Below, one piece after another: positions 8,633-18,409 of a stretch of DNA of 62,536 nt. This stretch comes from Strigomonas culicis (taxonomy: Eukaryota; Euglenozoa; Kinetoplastea; Trypanosomatida; Trypanosomatidae). Made by a program: the position numbers and the translations under genes. The stretch is from contig AUXH01000031.1 of assembly GCA_000482145.1 (NCBI GenBank), positions 1 through 62,536 of the forward strand, written 5' to 3'. Below the pieces are notes generated by a model, which did not search any database, was not told the DNA's origin, and saw only the letters and a program-made list of their open reading frames with translations. Each line of letters starts with the position of its first letter. Positions within the stretch are counted from its first letter, which is position 1.

Positions 8633-9075
8633 TTGATCTTACACGGATGCTTCTCTCTTTATACTGGCTTGTTTCGCTGCAGCAAAGGGAGGAAACGAAC
8701 AAACAAGCGAGGAGTAATTATTATTACGTTCTACTAGAAACAAAAAATGAACAGTCACACAAAAGGAGTAAAATAGAAGTAGAGTTGAGGAAACACAGAG
8801 AGAAAAGAGACAGATATATAAAACCGTTTTTATTACATGCACAGAAGAAGGCGAAACATATATATACATCTGTCGTTTAGATGATGAAAACAGGTATAAG
8901 GATGCACCTTTTTCGTTTTGGTTACGCATGCGAACACATACAAGTGTCTATGAGAATTCTATGTCTCAGTAAGTTTCTATTCACAGATTCGCGATCATAT
9001 GCAACAATTTGCAATCGACTCGCCTTTCTTCCCCAACTACTGTTTAGTGGGCGCAGAGAAAGGTTACCGGTCTTT
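8633..9075. other. Intergenic spacer, coiled-coil gene to AMPK beta
   Basis: AT-rich with short (TA)n stretches at about 8812-8818 and 8860-8868. No RNA gene or additional coding region seen. Confidence 0.55.
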
Positions 9076-12000
9076 TTATTCCTCCAGTGCCTCTCTCTCT
9101 TCGTCGTCTTCTATGGGACCAACGTCCACATCAAACACCTGCGGGTCGACATCGTTCGCTGCGGCGATGGGGGCTAAGTTCAAGCCCATCCGCAAAACGG
9201 CGCGCTGCAGGTGAGGCACGGGCATCACCTCGTGCTGTAGGCTCTCCAGGACCGTCAGCGTTGCCACCGCATTCGAGGACAGGGTATCCGTGGCGCGCTG
9301 CAGGGTGTGGATGCCCTTCAGGAAGTAGTGAAGGATGTCGCCCAGCGAGTGGAGCGGCTTGCCGGTGACAGCGGAGAAGCTGCCCGAGGCGTTGGGGCTG
9401 AAGTGCTTCTCCTGGTTATCACCACTATGCGGATCATCCGCGATGGCAACCTCAGCCGCTATACGACTGATGCAGTTGTGAAGGTTATCACGCAGGGCGC
9501 AGAGCGCGTCGCCGGTCGCCTGTAGACCTTCGCTCGTAGTGCCCTCAATGCACTCCGTCCACTTCTCAAGGGCGGCCTGACGCTGCTCGAGAGCGTGGAT
9601 TGTGTCCTGCACCGCACGGTCTGCAGCCCCACCCGCGTGCCGTGGCTGCTGTTGTCGTAAGTCTTCGACGTCCTTGCGCACGTGGCGCAGCGGCTCGTTG
9701 ATGGCCTCGAGTTGGTCGTGCCAGGGGGCCACCGTGGACTGCATGCGCTCCACTAGGCGCTTCTCGTGCTCTAGTAGCTTGGCCTTCATCTTCCCCTCCA
9801 GCGCCTCGCACAGCAGGGCGGTGTGGCTGTCGCTCTCCTCGCGTATCTTGTCCACCTGCGCCAGCCCCCTCCGCTCCGCCTCCCGCGCCTGGCTGCTCAC
9901 CGCCATCGTCAGGTCCGCGTGTTCGCTGTCGAGTTGGCGCAGACGCTCCTCCAAGCCCTTCAGCTTGAGCCGCAGCGGTTGCAGCTCGCTCTCCTGCTCG
10001 GAGGCCAGCGTGTCCATGAGGCCCCGCAGCCTCTCATGCACGGCAGGCGGAACCACCGTGTCGTGTGTCTGGGAGAGGTCCTTGCACTGCACCGCGACTG
10101 CGGCGACGCTGCGCTCCAGCTCCTTGAGCCTTTCCTCCAGAACGGCCACGCGCCCGCTCACCTGCTCGTGCGTCGCTCCCAGTTCAGGCGTGCCGGACAC
10201 TGTGACTTTCGCGATGGAGGCATCCTGATGCGCCAGCTCTTCCTCGAGATGGGTGATGCGCTCCTGCAGTTGCCGCCAGCGCTGCTGGTTCATCTTCTTC
10301 TCTCGGTCCATGTCATCCGTGTGGCTCTTTGTTTCTTCGTCCAGCTCCTGTTGATCCTTGCGCATGTTTGCCTGCTGCTGCTCGATTTTGGTGATGGAGC
10401 GCTTCAGGTCCCTGATGGTCTCGCTGTCCGCCGAGTCGCTGCCGCCGTCCTGGGGGGAGCAGGACGCCTGCACGATGCGCATCGCCAGCGGTTTCATGTC
10501 ATCTTCGCTCGACTGCATCAGCAGCTGCACAACCGCGCCCGTCGTGAGCTTCGATGCTAAGAGGCTCTTCCACGTTTGCGAGTGCTGCGCCGTTTCTTCC
10601 TGCATTCGCTCCTCAAGCGCGGCCCGCGTCGCGTGAGACTCCTTCTGAAGTGTGTCCATGCGCGCCTTCCAATCCTCCCGCAGCTGCTGCACTGCGGCCG
10701 CCAGCTCCCCCTTCCAGTTCGCTGCGCCTTCGGCCGCCTGCGCGCTCTCCTGTAGCCTCTCCGGGGTCTCACGGGTCGGCTGTGTGCGCGCTTCAACGAG
10801 CTGCCGCAGCGCCTCGATTTCGTTGCTGAGGTGCTCGAGCCGCTCCGTCTTGAGCGGGCCGATGGCAGGGACGGGCAACCCCACTTCAGCAGCCGAGTCC
10901 TTTGCCGGCGACCCTGCCTGCCTCCACAGGCTTTTGCGCAGGCCCTCCATCTCCGCGTCCACCGCGCTGCTCATCGTCTTCAGCTTGGCGGTCAACTCCC
11001 CGATGGCCTTGTCCAGGTCTTCGCGTGAAATAAGCGCGCCGGCGCCGGTGCCGACGCGATCCCAGATGCGCTTCATCTCATCCTTCACACCCAGCACCTT
11101 CTTATTCACGGCTTCCTTGTGAAGACCCGCCTGGTGGTTCGTCTCTTGCATCTCACGGCGCAGCGCGCTCTCCAGCTCCTTGAGCTTCAGGTCCACGTCG
11201 CGCACCGCGTCGGACGCCTTCTGTGCATGGAGCTTCTCCTGGTACGCCACCTTGCTATCGAGTGAGGCCAACCGCTCACTGATGGTGGTCGGAAAGAGCG
11301 ACAGGTCCTCCATCGCCGGCTGTATCCTCGTCGCGAGGAGGGCCTGGAGCGCCTCGAGCTTCACCCGGAGTGGCTGCGTTGCGCGCGTCACGCTGCCATC
11401 GACGTCCAGCAGCTTGCTTTCGCACGACGCCACGCGCTCATCCAGCACCGCATGAGCGTTCGTCATTTGGCTCACTTTCCGCGTGGTGGTCTCCTGCTCC
11501 TTCCTGACCGGCCGCAGCTGCGACTCGAGCGCCTGCATCCGCTCGTCGTGCGCGCGCTCCGTGGTGGCCGAGAGGGCCAGGGCCTCCCTCGCAATGTCTG
11601 CCGTCTGTTGAAGGAGCGTGGATGCTTCCTTTTGCTTCCCCTTCATCGTGTCCAACTCCTCCCTCACCTTCTGCTGCGTGTCAGCCTGACCGGCCAGCTG
11701 TGTCTTGCACTCGTACACGTCGTCCTGCAGTGTGTCGATGCGGCGCTGCGCCTGCTCCACCTGTGACTGCGTCTGTTTGTGACTGTTCTCTGCGGCGGCC
11801 TTCATCTTGTCGACAGAGGTTTGGACGGCCTGCAGCGTGCGGTCGATGGGCGTCGTCGCGTTGTCGATCAGCCGGCGCACGTCCGCCTCCCTCAATGGGG
11901 CGGACATGGATTCGCGCTCGTCAAGTGCGGCCGTCAGTTTCGCGAGTAGCTCCATCTTGGCACCTTCCATTTTGGCATGCAGCGTCTGGGTGAGTCGCAG

Positions 12001-13140
12001 GGCCCCCTCCCGCTGCTCGTTCTGTGTCGTGAGGACATCTTGCTTCACCTGATGGAACTCGTTGTCCAGCACGTGCTGCAGGTCCGCCTTCTGCCGCTGC
12101 TCGTTCGCGTGCGCCTCTTTGCGCACCGACGCGAGCTGCCCCTCCAGGCCCGCCAGCTTGCGCTCCCACTCGCCCTCCATCTTGCGGAACAGCTCTTTCG
12201 TCGTCTCGGCAATTTCGCGCGAGACACCGGTGTTCTCCATGACGCGGTGCAGCTCGTCGCTGAACATCTGCTGCACCGCGCTGAGGCGCAGCTTGATAAG
12301 CTCCTCGCAGCCGTCGCGCGCGGCCTCCCGCGCAATGGAGCGCATGCGCTCCACCTCGACCTCCACCTTGTTCTTCACCGTGGTGAGCACGAGGCTGTCG
12401 AGCCGCCCTTGACGGTCCTCCTGCGCCTGCTGCTGCTTCGCGACGTAGTCCTCCACCTGTGCGAGCCGCTCGTAGACGGTCGCGGGGAGGGCCTCGCTGG
12501 ACATGAACTTCCGCTTCGCCGCCTCGTAAGGCGCGTCAGCCCCGGACACGACGTCCCTGTCCCTGGCGCTGCCCTGCAGCGCCCGGTGGCCTTCCGCGGC
12601 GCGGAGCGCCTCCCGCAGGAACGTGTTGTCGTCGCGCAGCTGCTGCACACACGCGCGCAGCTCGCCAATGTGGTTCCCAAAGCGCTGCTCAAAGCTCTTC
12701 ATCTGGTCCGCGCGCACGGAGCGCTCCAGCTCGAGCTCCACGTGCGCGTTCTTCAGCTGCGACTTGACGAGGACGTAGTCGTCGGACAGCTCCTTGATGA
12801 TCCGTGGCACCGAGTTGGCATCGTTGCCGTTGTAGCGCTTGTTCGGTGTGTCGTTGACAAGGCTTTCACTGCCGTAAAAGGGCTTTGCCCCCTCCGCGCT
12901 GGTGTACCGCAGGGAGTTGATGTAGCTAGCGGGCAGCGGCGGCGGTATGTCCCTGCGCGCGTCGGGCGAGGGAACGCTGTCCTTTCGGTACAGGTACGGT
13001 GTCTCCTCCGTGAAGGCCTCCGCTAAACGGCGCTTTGCATGATCGAAGTCTTGATGTCGATTGTTCAACCGTGCCAGTGTTTCGTGCGTGGAGCGCAGCG
13101 TATCGTCTATGGTTCCCCTCCAGTGTGGACTGGTACTCAT
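9076..13140 (-). CDS. Large coiled-coil protein, hypothetical
   Basis: 1354 residues, not recognised. A short N-terminal head (about 1-110, with a Pro-rich patch PPPLPASY) precedes nearly continuous coiled-coil from about 115 to 1240, rich in Glu, Gln, Lys, Arg and Leu. Repeated heptad-compatible segments carry few prolines, apart from hinges near 640, 760-780 and 1020. A distinct C-terminal part (about 1255-1354, HSLGDILHYFLKGIHTLQRA...) ends in an acidic tail (GPIEDDEEREALEE). There is no motor, kinase or membrane segment. Length and composition fit a structural component of the cytoskeleton, basal body, flagellum or Golgi matrix; choosing between these is inference. ATG at 13140, single uninterrupted frame. 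Confidence 0.9.
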   Translation of the reverse strand: MSTSPHWRGTIDDTLRSTHETLARLNNRHQDFDHAKRRLAEAFTEETPYLYRKDSVPSPDARRDIPPPLPASYINSLRYTSAEGAKPFYGSESLVNDTPNKRYNGNDANSVPRIIKELSDDYVLVKSQLKNAHVELELERSVRADQMKSFEQRFGNHIGELRACVQQLRDDNTFLREALRAAEGHRALQGSARDRDVVSGADAPYEAAKRKFMSSEALPATVYERLAQVEDYVAKQQQAQEDRQGRLDSLVLTTVKNKVEVEVERMRSIAREAARDGCEELIKLRLSAVQQMFSDELHRVMENTGVSREIAETTKELFRKMEGEWERKLAGLEGQLASVRKEAHANEQRQKADLQHVLDNEFHQVKQDVLTTQNEQREGALRLTQTLHAKMEGAKMELLAKLTAALDERESMSAPLREADVRRLIDNATTPIDRTLQAVQTSVDKMKAAAENSHKQTQSQVEQAQRRIDTLQDDVYECKTQLAGQADTQQKVREELDTMKGKQKEASTLLQQTADIAREALALSATTERAHDERMQALESQLRPVRKEQETTTRKVSQMTNAHAVLDERVASCESKLLDVDGSVTRATQPLRVKLEALQALLATRIQPAMEDLSLFPTTISERLASLDSKVAYQEKLHAQKASDAVRDVDLKLKELESALRREMQETNHQAGLHKEAVNKKVLGVKDEMKRIWDRVGTGAGALISREDLDKAIGELTAKLKTMSSAVDAEMEGLRKSLWRQAGSPAKDSAAEVGLPVPAIGPLKTERLEHLSNEIEALRQLVEARTQPTRETPERLQESAQAAEGAANWKGELAAAVQQLREDWKARMDTLQKESHATRAALEERMQEETAQHSQTWKSLLASKLTTGAVVQLLMQSSEDDMKPLAMRIVQASCSPQDGGSDSADSETIRDLKRSITKIEQQQANMRKDQQELDEETKSHTDDMDREKKMNQQRWRQLQERITHLEEELAHQDASIAKVTVSGTPELGATHEQVSGRVAVLEERLKELERSVAAVAVQCKDLSQTHDTVVPPAVHERLRGLMDTLASEQESELQPLRLKLKGLEERLRQLDSEHADLTMAVSSQAREAERRGLAQVDKIREESDSHTALLCEALEGKMKAKLLEHEKRLVERMQSTVAPWHDQLEAINEPLRHVRKDVEDLRQQQPRHAGGAADRAVQDTIHALEQRQAALEKWTECIEGTTSEGLQATGDALCALRDNLHNCISRIAAEVAIADDPHSGDNQEKHFSPNASGSFSAVTGKPLHSLGDILHYFLKGIHTLQRATDTLSSNAVATLTVLESLQHEVMPVPHLQRAVLRMGLNLAPIAAANDVDPQVFDVDVGPIEDDEEREALEE

Positions 13141-13609
13141 TTCTTTTCGAATGTGAGTGTTTCAATTGAATAAAAGCAACAATCAGGAAAGAGAGGGAGT
13201 TCACACCGCTATATATATATATATATATATGTGTATGTGTATGTGTGTGTGCAGTGCAGAAAAGATGTCACTGCAGCTTGACTTTCCACGATGAGAAGTC
13301 TGTTCTTCTTTGCTCTCACTTAGAGTGCTTCAGCTATGTAAAAACAAAAAGCTACAAAACAACACCAGTAACGGCAGTAATGGAAGAATAAAAAGAAGTA
13401 GATTGAACGAGAGTAAAGAGTCAAATTAAAGAGCCCACCACTTATCCAACGACATTTTGGGCGAATACCTAACTCTGGTTAACCGTATTCTACAATTGTT
13501 TGTGCATATTCCGTTATCTGGTTTAAGGTGGTGTAGGAAATGTGGAGTAAAGCAGAAGCTGATATAGCAGATTTTTTTTTTCAACGTTTGCGTTTTTCCG
13601 GCTCCCTTT
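13141..13609. other. Intergenic spacer, Gln/Ala-rich gene to coiled-coil gene
   Basis: Contains the (AT)n/(GT)n run at 13211-13251. The rest is AT-rich with T- and A-runs. A 106-residue minus-strand ORF running into it from the neighbouring gene is a frame shadow. Confidence 0.55.
13211..13251. repeat. Compound (AT)n-(GT)n microsatellite
   Basis: Ten AT units (13211-13230) followed by a GT-rich run with TATG interruptions. It lies 70 bp upstream of the coiled-coil gene, in its 5' UTR or spacer. Confidence 0.9.
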
Positions 13610-14521
13610 TCAGAGAATGAAAACATCCTCTTCACTGGGCGCCTCTTCGCTGATCGAGTTGGAGTACGTTGCGGCACTCGCATCCTTCGCGCGGAGGCTT
13701 TGTGCCGCCAGACACACGGGACCGGCACGATCTGCACACACGCCATGCTGGGCCTTGGGCGGTCTAGCTGTGAACGCCGCCCCCATCTCCTCCGTAAGAG
13801 GCTCCTCCTTCACTGGGGAACAGCAGGAACAGGTGCTCGAGGCGCCGATGACAAGCGGCGGCCGCTGCGCCGTGCGCCGGCAGCTCTCCAGCTTCACACG
13901 CTTGCGGGCCTGAACAGCGCGCGGTGCGCTCGCGCCAGACTGCGCGGTCAGCTCCTCAGGTGCAGCAGGCGCGGCGCCGCACGTCCTCTCCACGACGCTC
14001 GCCAGCTGCTGCAGCTCCCTGCGGAGCTCCGCGACGAGCAGCGCGTGGTGCTGGTGGTCCTGCTGCTGCAGCTGCCGCTGCTGCGCCAGCAGCTCCGCCT
14101 GGGCGTCCGCCTGCCGCTGCAGCAGCTGCAGCGCGGCGGCCAGCGCGGCCATGAGGTCCTGGTGCTGCTGCCGCTGCGCCTGCAGCTGGAGGACGGACGC
14201 GCTGGCGGCCGCCGCCGGCGGGGTCGTCCGCTCGCGGGCCAGTGGCGGCAGCCGCGACGCGCGCATCGCGAGCGGCACCTCATACCGGCCGCTCGCTGGG
14301 CTCTGCGACGGCGGCTGCGAGCTTCTCGGCACGGAGGGGGGCTGCGGGGCGCACCGCGGGGGAAGGCTGGCGCGCTCTGGCCGCCGCTGGTGGCGGCCGA
14401 AGGGTGGGGCGCCCAGCGACGGCGGCGAGAACATCGTTTGGCTGTTGAACAGTGGGGGTTGTGAAAAGGCACATGGCGGTTGTGACAAGGATTGCGACGA
14501 CGCAACGCGATGCTCTAGCAT
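13610..14521 (-). CDS. Gln/Ala-rich protein with coiled-coil and nuclear-type basic motif, hypothetical
   Basis: 303 residues from the ATG at 14521; a second candidate ATG at 14434 would give 274. The N-terminal third is Ser/Pro-rich and disordered. Residues about 105-180 are dominated by Gln, Ala and Leu (LQLQAQRQQHQDLMAALAAA) and form a likely coiled coil. A basic patch ARKRVKLES near 207-215 looks like a nuclear localisation signal. Both VKLE and the later VKEE match the SUMO consensus (hydrophobic-K-x-E). The tail is acidic. No known domain seen. The coding strand has a (CT)n tract ending in CTAG 15 nt upstream, and CTGCAG directly abuts the ATG at 14521. Use of the second acceptor would leave no 5' UTR and favour the downstream start. 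Confidence 0.75.
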   Translation of the reverse strand: MLEHRVASSQSLSQPPCAFSQPPLFNSQTMFSPPSLGAPPFGRHQRRPERASLPPRCAPQPPSVPRSSQPPSQSPASGRYEVPLAMRASRLPPLARERTTPPAAAASASVLQLQAQRQQHQDLMAALAAALQLLQRQADAQAELLAQQRQLQQQDHQHHALLVAELRRELQQLASVVERTCGAAPAAPEELTAQSGASAPRAVQARKRVKLESCRRTAQRPPLVIGASSTCSCCSPVKEEPLTEEMGAAFTARPPKAQHGVCADRAGPVCLAAQSLRAKDASAATYSNSISEEAPSEEDVFIL

Positions 14522-14557
14522 CTGCAGTGAAGGTGCTAGAGAGAGAGAGAGAGAGAA
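14522..14557 (-). promoter_or_regulatory. Predicted trans-splicing tract and acceptors of the Gln/Ala-rich gene
   Basis: The coding strand reads as a (CT)n run ending in CTAG (AG at about 14536), then CACCTTCACTGCAG directly followed by the ATG at 14521. Two AG acceptors give a 14-nt or a zero-length 5' UTR. Confidence 0.6.
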
Positions 14558-15196
14558 AGATATACCCAAAAAAAGTGAAGGGAGAAATCTACAACGAGTC
14601 ACACACCCACAACAACAGTAAAAAGAGCGAATGAGAAAGAGGAGGAGATAAAACAGCTGAATCATTTTTTGTACCTAGTGCTAGGTGCATGACACATTGT
14701 ATTCCCTCAGACACACGGAAACAACCGCATTCCAAGAGAACGGAAAGGAAAAAAAAAAGAGTAAGTGTATTTAGAGAGATAGAGAGAAGGAATCCCTTAC
14801 TCTCTACGTACTCCACCCCTCGGTTTGTGAAGGAGCAAAGATAAGCGCTGGCAGTATTCACGTTTCTTCACATCTATCGCGAGATTGAAGTAACATTGCA
14901 CCTCTAACTACAAAAAAATGAAAATGGTTTACAACAAAACACAAGAACTGTATCAGTTCACAGTTCTCTGTTGGCGAAGCAACAATCAGAAATATAGATA
15001 GATAGATAGATAAAAAACACTCGACGAAATGGAAAAGAAAAAGTGGAGATAACGGGTCGGTAAGAGAAAAAGAAAAAGAGGCGTAACAGTTGTCCCGCTG
15101 AGGTACTTGTGTCATCGAAGTGCGAATTACTATTCACAAGGATTTACTCCAGCGCGGGTCCGCGCACCCTCATTCCTTACGGATCACCGCTCCAGC
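14522..15196. other. Intergenic spacer, MMSDH gene to Gln/Ala-rich gene
   Basis: Has the splice tract at 14522-14557, a short GATA repeat (about 14995-15011) and A-runs. Upstream in-frame codons of the neighbouring ORF here translate the pyrimidine tract and are not coding. Confidence 0.55.
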
Positions 15197-16726
15197 TCAC
15201 TGCTTAAATATGGGGAAGTCGGTCATCACCTTGCTGTGGAGCGCGTTCGTGGGGTTCCAGTTGGCCACAATCGTCTTGGTGTCCGTGTAGAACTCGACAC
15301 CCATCTTGCCGTAGAAGTGCTTGTCGCCACGGAAGGACTTGCGGCTGCCCGTGAAGGAGAACATAGGCAGCGGCACGGGGATGGGCACGTTGATGCCAAT
15401 CTGGCCTGCCGTGACCTCGTGCTGGAACTTGCGGGCCGCAGCGCCGCTCTGCGTGAAGATGGCTGTGCCATTCCCGTAGGGGTTGCTGCGGATGATCTCG
15501 AGGGCCTCGTCCATGGAGTCCACCGTCAGGATGGTCAGCGCGGGGCCGAAGATCTCCTCCGTCCAGCACGGCATCGCCGTCGTCACGTCCGTGATGACGG
15601 TGGTGCCAATCCAGAAGCCGTTCGGGTAGCCCTCGACCTTGCAGTCGCGGCCGTCCACCGCGATCGTCGCGCCCATCTTCTCCGACTCCGTGATGATGCG
15701 GATGGCGCGGTCGCGCGCCTCCTTCGTGATCATGGGGCCGTACGCGCCGTTCTTGGTGCCCACGTCCGGCTTCAGCTCGGCGGCCTTGGCGCAGATGTCC
15801 GGGATCCAGTTCTTCGCCTCGCCGACGAGAACGGCGACGGAGAGCGCCATGCAGCGCTGGCCGCACGCGCCCGCGGCGGCGCCGAGGATGGCGTTGATCG
15901 CCTGGTTCTTGTCCGCGTCCGGCATCACCACCGCGTGGTTCTTCGCGCCGCAGTTCGCCTGCACGCGCTTGCCGTTGGCGGCGCCGCGGGAGTAGATGTA
16001 GTCGCCGGCGCCGTTGCCGCCCACAAAGCTGATGGCCTGGATCTCCGGCGCGTCGCAGATGAAGTTGACTGTGTCCGGGCCGCCGTTAACCATCTGCACG
16101 ATGCCGGGCGGCACGCCGGACTCGACGGCGAGCTCGCCGAGGCGCAGCGCGGTGTGCGGCACCTTCTCGGACGGCTTCACGATCATGGCGTTGCCCGCCG
16201 TGATGGCGATGGGGTACATCCAGAGGCAGCACATGGCCGGAAAGTTGAAGGGGCAGATGCCCGCGGTGACGCCGAGCGGGTAGCGGTAGCTGTACGTGTC
16301 CATGTGGGACGCCACGTTCTCCAGCGTCTCGCCCATGAGGAGGGAGCCCATGGAGCAGGAGAACTCGACCACCTCCAGCCCACGGAAGACGTCACCCGCG
16401 GCGTCGGTGAGGGTCTTGCCCTGCTCCTTGGTGATGAGCTGGCACAGCTCGTCGGTGTGGTCGCGGATGAGCTGCTGGTACTTGAGCATCACACGGACAC
16501 GGTTCAGCACGGACACCTCCGCCCACTTCTTCTGGGCCTCCACCGCGCCGCGGAGGGCCTCCTCGTGCTCCTCCGGCGTCGACTGCGGCGCCTTGGCTAT
16601 GACCTCGCCGGTGGCGGGGTTGTACACATCGAAGAACTTGGTCGCCTTGGAGTCCACCAGCTTGCCGTTGATGAGGTTCTTCACGACCGGAACGGAGGCG
16701 AGGAAAAAAGTGGTGCGGCGCATCAT
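15197..16726 (-). CDS. Methylmalonate-semialdehyde dehydrogenase (CoA-acylating), mitochondrial
   Basis: NAD- and CoA-dependent aldehyde dehydrogenase of the ALDH6 family. It converts methylmalonate/malonate semialdehyde to propionyl- or acetyl-CoA in valine and pyrimidine breakdown. 509 residues from the ATG pair at 16726/16723. The start [16 protein letters not shown] is a short mitochondrial presequence. The cofactor loop FVGGNGAG is present. The general-base Glu of ordinary ALDHs is replaced by Asn in [14 protein letters not shown], the mark of CoA-acylating MMSDH. The catalytic Cys is C292 in [11 protein letters not shown]. The C-terminal signature [18 protein letters not shown] is essentially that of the mammalian enzyme. 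An ORF extension to 16885 translates UTR. The acetyl-CoA synthetase further along also makes acetyl-CoA, but no operon logic applies. Confidence 0.95.
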   Translation of the reverse strand: MMRRTTFFLASVPVVKNLINGKLVDSKATKFFDVYNPATGEVIAKAPQSTPEEHEEALRGAVEAQKKWAEVSVLNRVRVMLKYQQLIRDHTDELCQLITKEQGKTLTDAAGDVFRGLEVVEFSCSMGSLLMGETLENVASHMDTYSYRYPLGVTAGICPFNFPAMCCLWMYPIAITAGNAMIVKPSEKVPHTALRLGELAVESGVPPGIVQMVNGGPDTVNFICDAPEIQAISFVGGNGAGDYIYSRGAANGKRVQANCGAKNHAVVMPDADKNQAINAILGAAAGACGQRCMALSVAVLVGEAKNWIPDICAKAAELKPDVGTKNGAYGPMITKEARDRAIRIITESEKMGATIAVDGRDCKVEGYPNGFWIGTTVITDVTTAMPCWTEEIFGPALTILTVDSMDEALEIIRSNPYGNGTAIFTQSGAAARKFQHEVTAGQIGINVPIPVPLPMFSFTGSRKSFRGDKHFYGKMGVEFYTDTKTIVANWNPTNALHSKVMTDFPIFKQ

Positions 16727-17169
16727 CGGTGGATCGCAAGTGGTTGATAGAAAAGCGAGGAAGAGGATGGAAGGGGATGTTGCGAAACTACGAGAAGAAA
16801 GAGTATAGAAGTAGGAGTCAGGAAGGGGCATAAGAGAATCTAAAAAAGGACAACGACATACAAACAAACGACAAGAGGTATGCAAATCACATATCTGTCA
16901 ACAGAATAACACTGTCAGAGGAATTTGATCATGTATATTTGGTATATATTTTTTGCAGAATGGGTAAATTACCTTACCACTCAATGTATTAATGGAGCAC
17001 AAAAAAAAAAAAGGAAAATGGAGAAATAAAAACACGTGCGTGATAAAAAAAAGAATTTTGCGTTACCACAATGGTGTAAACAGAAAGCGGCACTCGAGAC
17101 ACTTACATGAACAAGAAAACATGCCACTTACATTCACCCGTTAAATTAAAAAAAAAAAACATCTTCACC
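16727..17169. other. Intergenic spacer, amidase-like gene to MMSDH
   Basis: AT-rich, with A-runs around 17000-17060 and 17148-17160. No RNA gene or extra ORF seen. Confidence 0.55.
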
Positions 17170-17853
17170 TTAGTTGTCGAACTCAATCCATCCCTTGCAC
17201 TCGCTCTCCGGATCGCGAATATAGTACTTACCGTTTACTTCCTCTAGTTTAAACACTTCGCTGTATGAATCATCGTTCCACTCGTGGAAGTAACGATTCT
17301 GATCCGCCACGTAGACAAGACGGCGTGCCAAGTCGACGTTCGTGATGACACCAATGTGTCCCCACGGGCTGCCGCAAGCCATGGGGTAGATGATGAGGCT
17401 GTTCGGCTGCGGAGGGAGGCGGGAGCCCTGCTTGACGTAGCGCACGGACACCTTCTCCCACTCGGCCTTGGGCGCCCAGTCCTCCGCCTGCAGCTCCCGC
17501 TGGACGTCCACGCCCTCCTTCAGGTGCGGCCGGTACACACGCTTGAGTGAGCCGAAGCCGTAGGCGCAGTTGCGCTGCGGCAGCAGCAGCCGGCGCGTCG
17601 TCCACAGCCACCGGCGCGCAAACTCCACGCACTGCCACTTGAAGCCCATGAACAACCCGTCCTGATAGTGCTTGCCGCTGTCCCACCGGTTACTGTCGCC
17701 GTTGCTGTAGGCATACACGCCGTCCACCGTGGTGCCGCAGACACCATGCGGCTCCAGCAGCTTTCTGGACTTGCGTGCAACGCGATAGTCTCTCTCCGCA
17801 AATTCCGTGTCCTCGACGGAGTCAGAACTGGTTTTGCAGTGGACGTTGCCCAT
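17170..17853 (-). CDS. Glutathionylspermidine amidase-like CHAP-domain protein with N-terminal acylation motif
   Basis: 227 residues from the ATG at 17853. The CHAP (NlpC/P60-like) amidase fold is recognisable from KWQCVEFARRWL (nucleophile C75) and WGHIGVIT (H166). The third catalytic position falls at D184 in VADQN, where bacterial glutathionylspermidine amidase has Glu (AEQN). The closest known domains are the amidase halves of glutathionylspermidine and trypanothione synthetases. Here there is no synthetase domain, so only hydrolysis (of a polyamine-glutathione conjugate or a peptide) could occur. The start MGNVHCKTSS has Gly2 for myristoylation and Cys6 for palmitoylation, typical of trypanosomatid flagellar or plasma-membrane proteins. 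An acceptor (CTCTCTCCCAG) 20 nt upstream supports this start over the in-frame ATG at 17901. Related bacterial-type genes in trypanosomatids are annotated as D-alanyl-glycyl endopeptidase-like (from memory). Confidence 0.85.
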   Translation of the reverse strand: MGNVHCKTSSDSVEDTEFAERDYRVARKSRKLLEPHGVCGTTVDGVYAYSNGDSNRWDSGKHYQDGLFMGFKWQCVEFARRWLWTTRRLLLPQRNCAYGFGSLKRVYRPHLKEGVDVQRELQAEDWAPKAEWEKVSVRYVKQGSRLPPQPNSLIIYPMACGSPWGHIGVITNVDLARRLVYVADQNRYFHEWNDDSYSEVFKLEEVNGKYYIRDPESECKGWIEFDN

Positions 17854-18409
17854 GTGTGACCGACGGAAAATCCTGGGAGAGAGAACTTGTGCAGTGGACA
17901 TGCAGGGAAGGGGGAAAAAAAACTGCGAGTTTTTAAAAAAGGGAGAATAGAGAACGGGATTGGAGAAAGTGAAGAACAAGAAAAAAAAAAAAGAACACTA
18001 CTAAAAAAAAAAAACTAGTAACAAAAAAAGAAAGTACAAAAAGAAGGGAGAAAGTGAGAAAATGAAGTGGTCATTCACAACGGCTATGAAACCATGAGTA
18101 AAACACAGGTGCACCGGAAATTAATCAAAAGAGCTATTAATAGTCTTCTTCTTTTGTCACATTCGGACCGCATTTGAATTAGTATTTGTTAGTTGCTCAC
18201 ACGCATTTGATGTACGTATACTTACTGTACTGTCGGGCGGATTATATTAATGGGGGAAAGGAAAAGAGTTTCACCATATCAGACGACGTTAACTCTGTTC
18301 CTGAAGACGCAACAAAGAAGAAATGGAAATAACGATAGAAAAAAAAAGTGGGGCAAACCAAAGACTGAAAAAAAAAACAAAGCAGGGGTTCTTTCAGTTC
18401 ACGTGCACA
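17854..18409. other. Intergenic spacer, tomosyn-like gene to amidase-like gene
   Basis: AT-rich, dense in A-runs between 17920 and 18060, with a probable splice site at 17873-17890. No RNA gene recognised. Confidence 0.55.
17873..17890 (-). promoter_or_regulatory. Predicted trans-splice acceptor of the amidase-like gene
   Basis: The coding strand reads GTTCTCTCTCCCAG followed by 19 nt to the ATG at 17853. It is the pyrimidine-AG junction nearest upstream of the myristoylation-type start. Confidence 0.5.

Noticed and set aside
7442..8737. Plus-strand 431-codon ORF over AMPK beta
   Set aside because: Antisense shadow of a recognised gene. Its first 80 codons cover AT-rich spacer with no coding character.
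13426..13746. 106-codon minus-strand ORF running from the Gln/Ala-rich gene into the spacer
   Set aside because: Overlaps the end of a better-supported gene in another frame and continues into AT-rich UTR.
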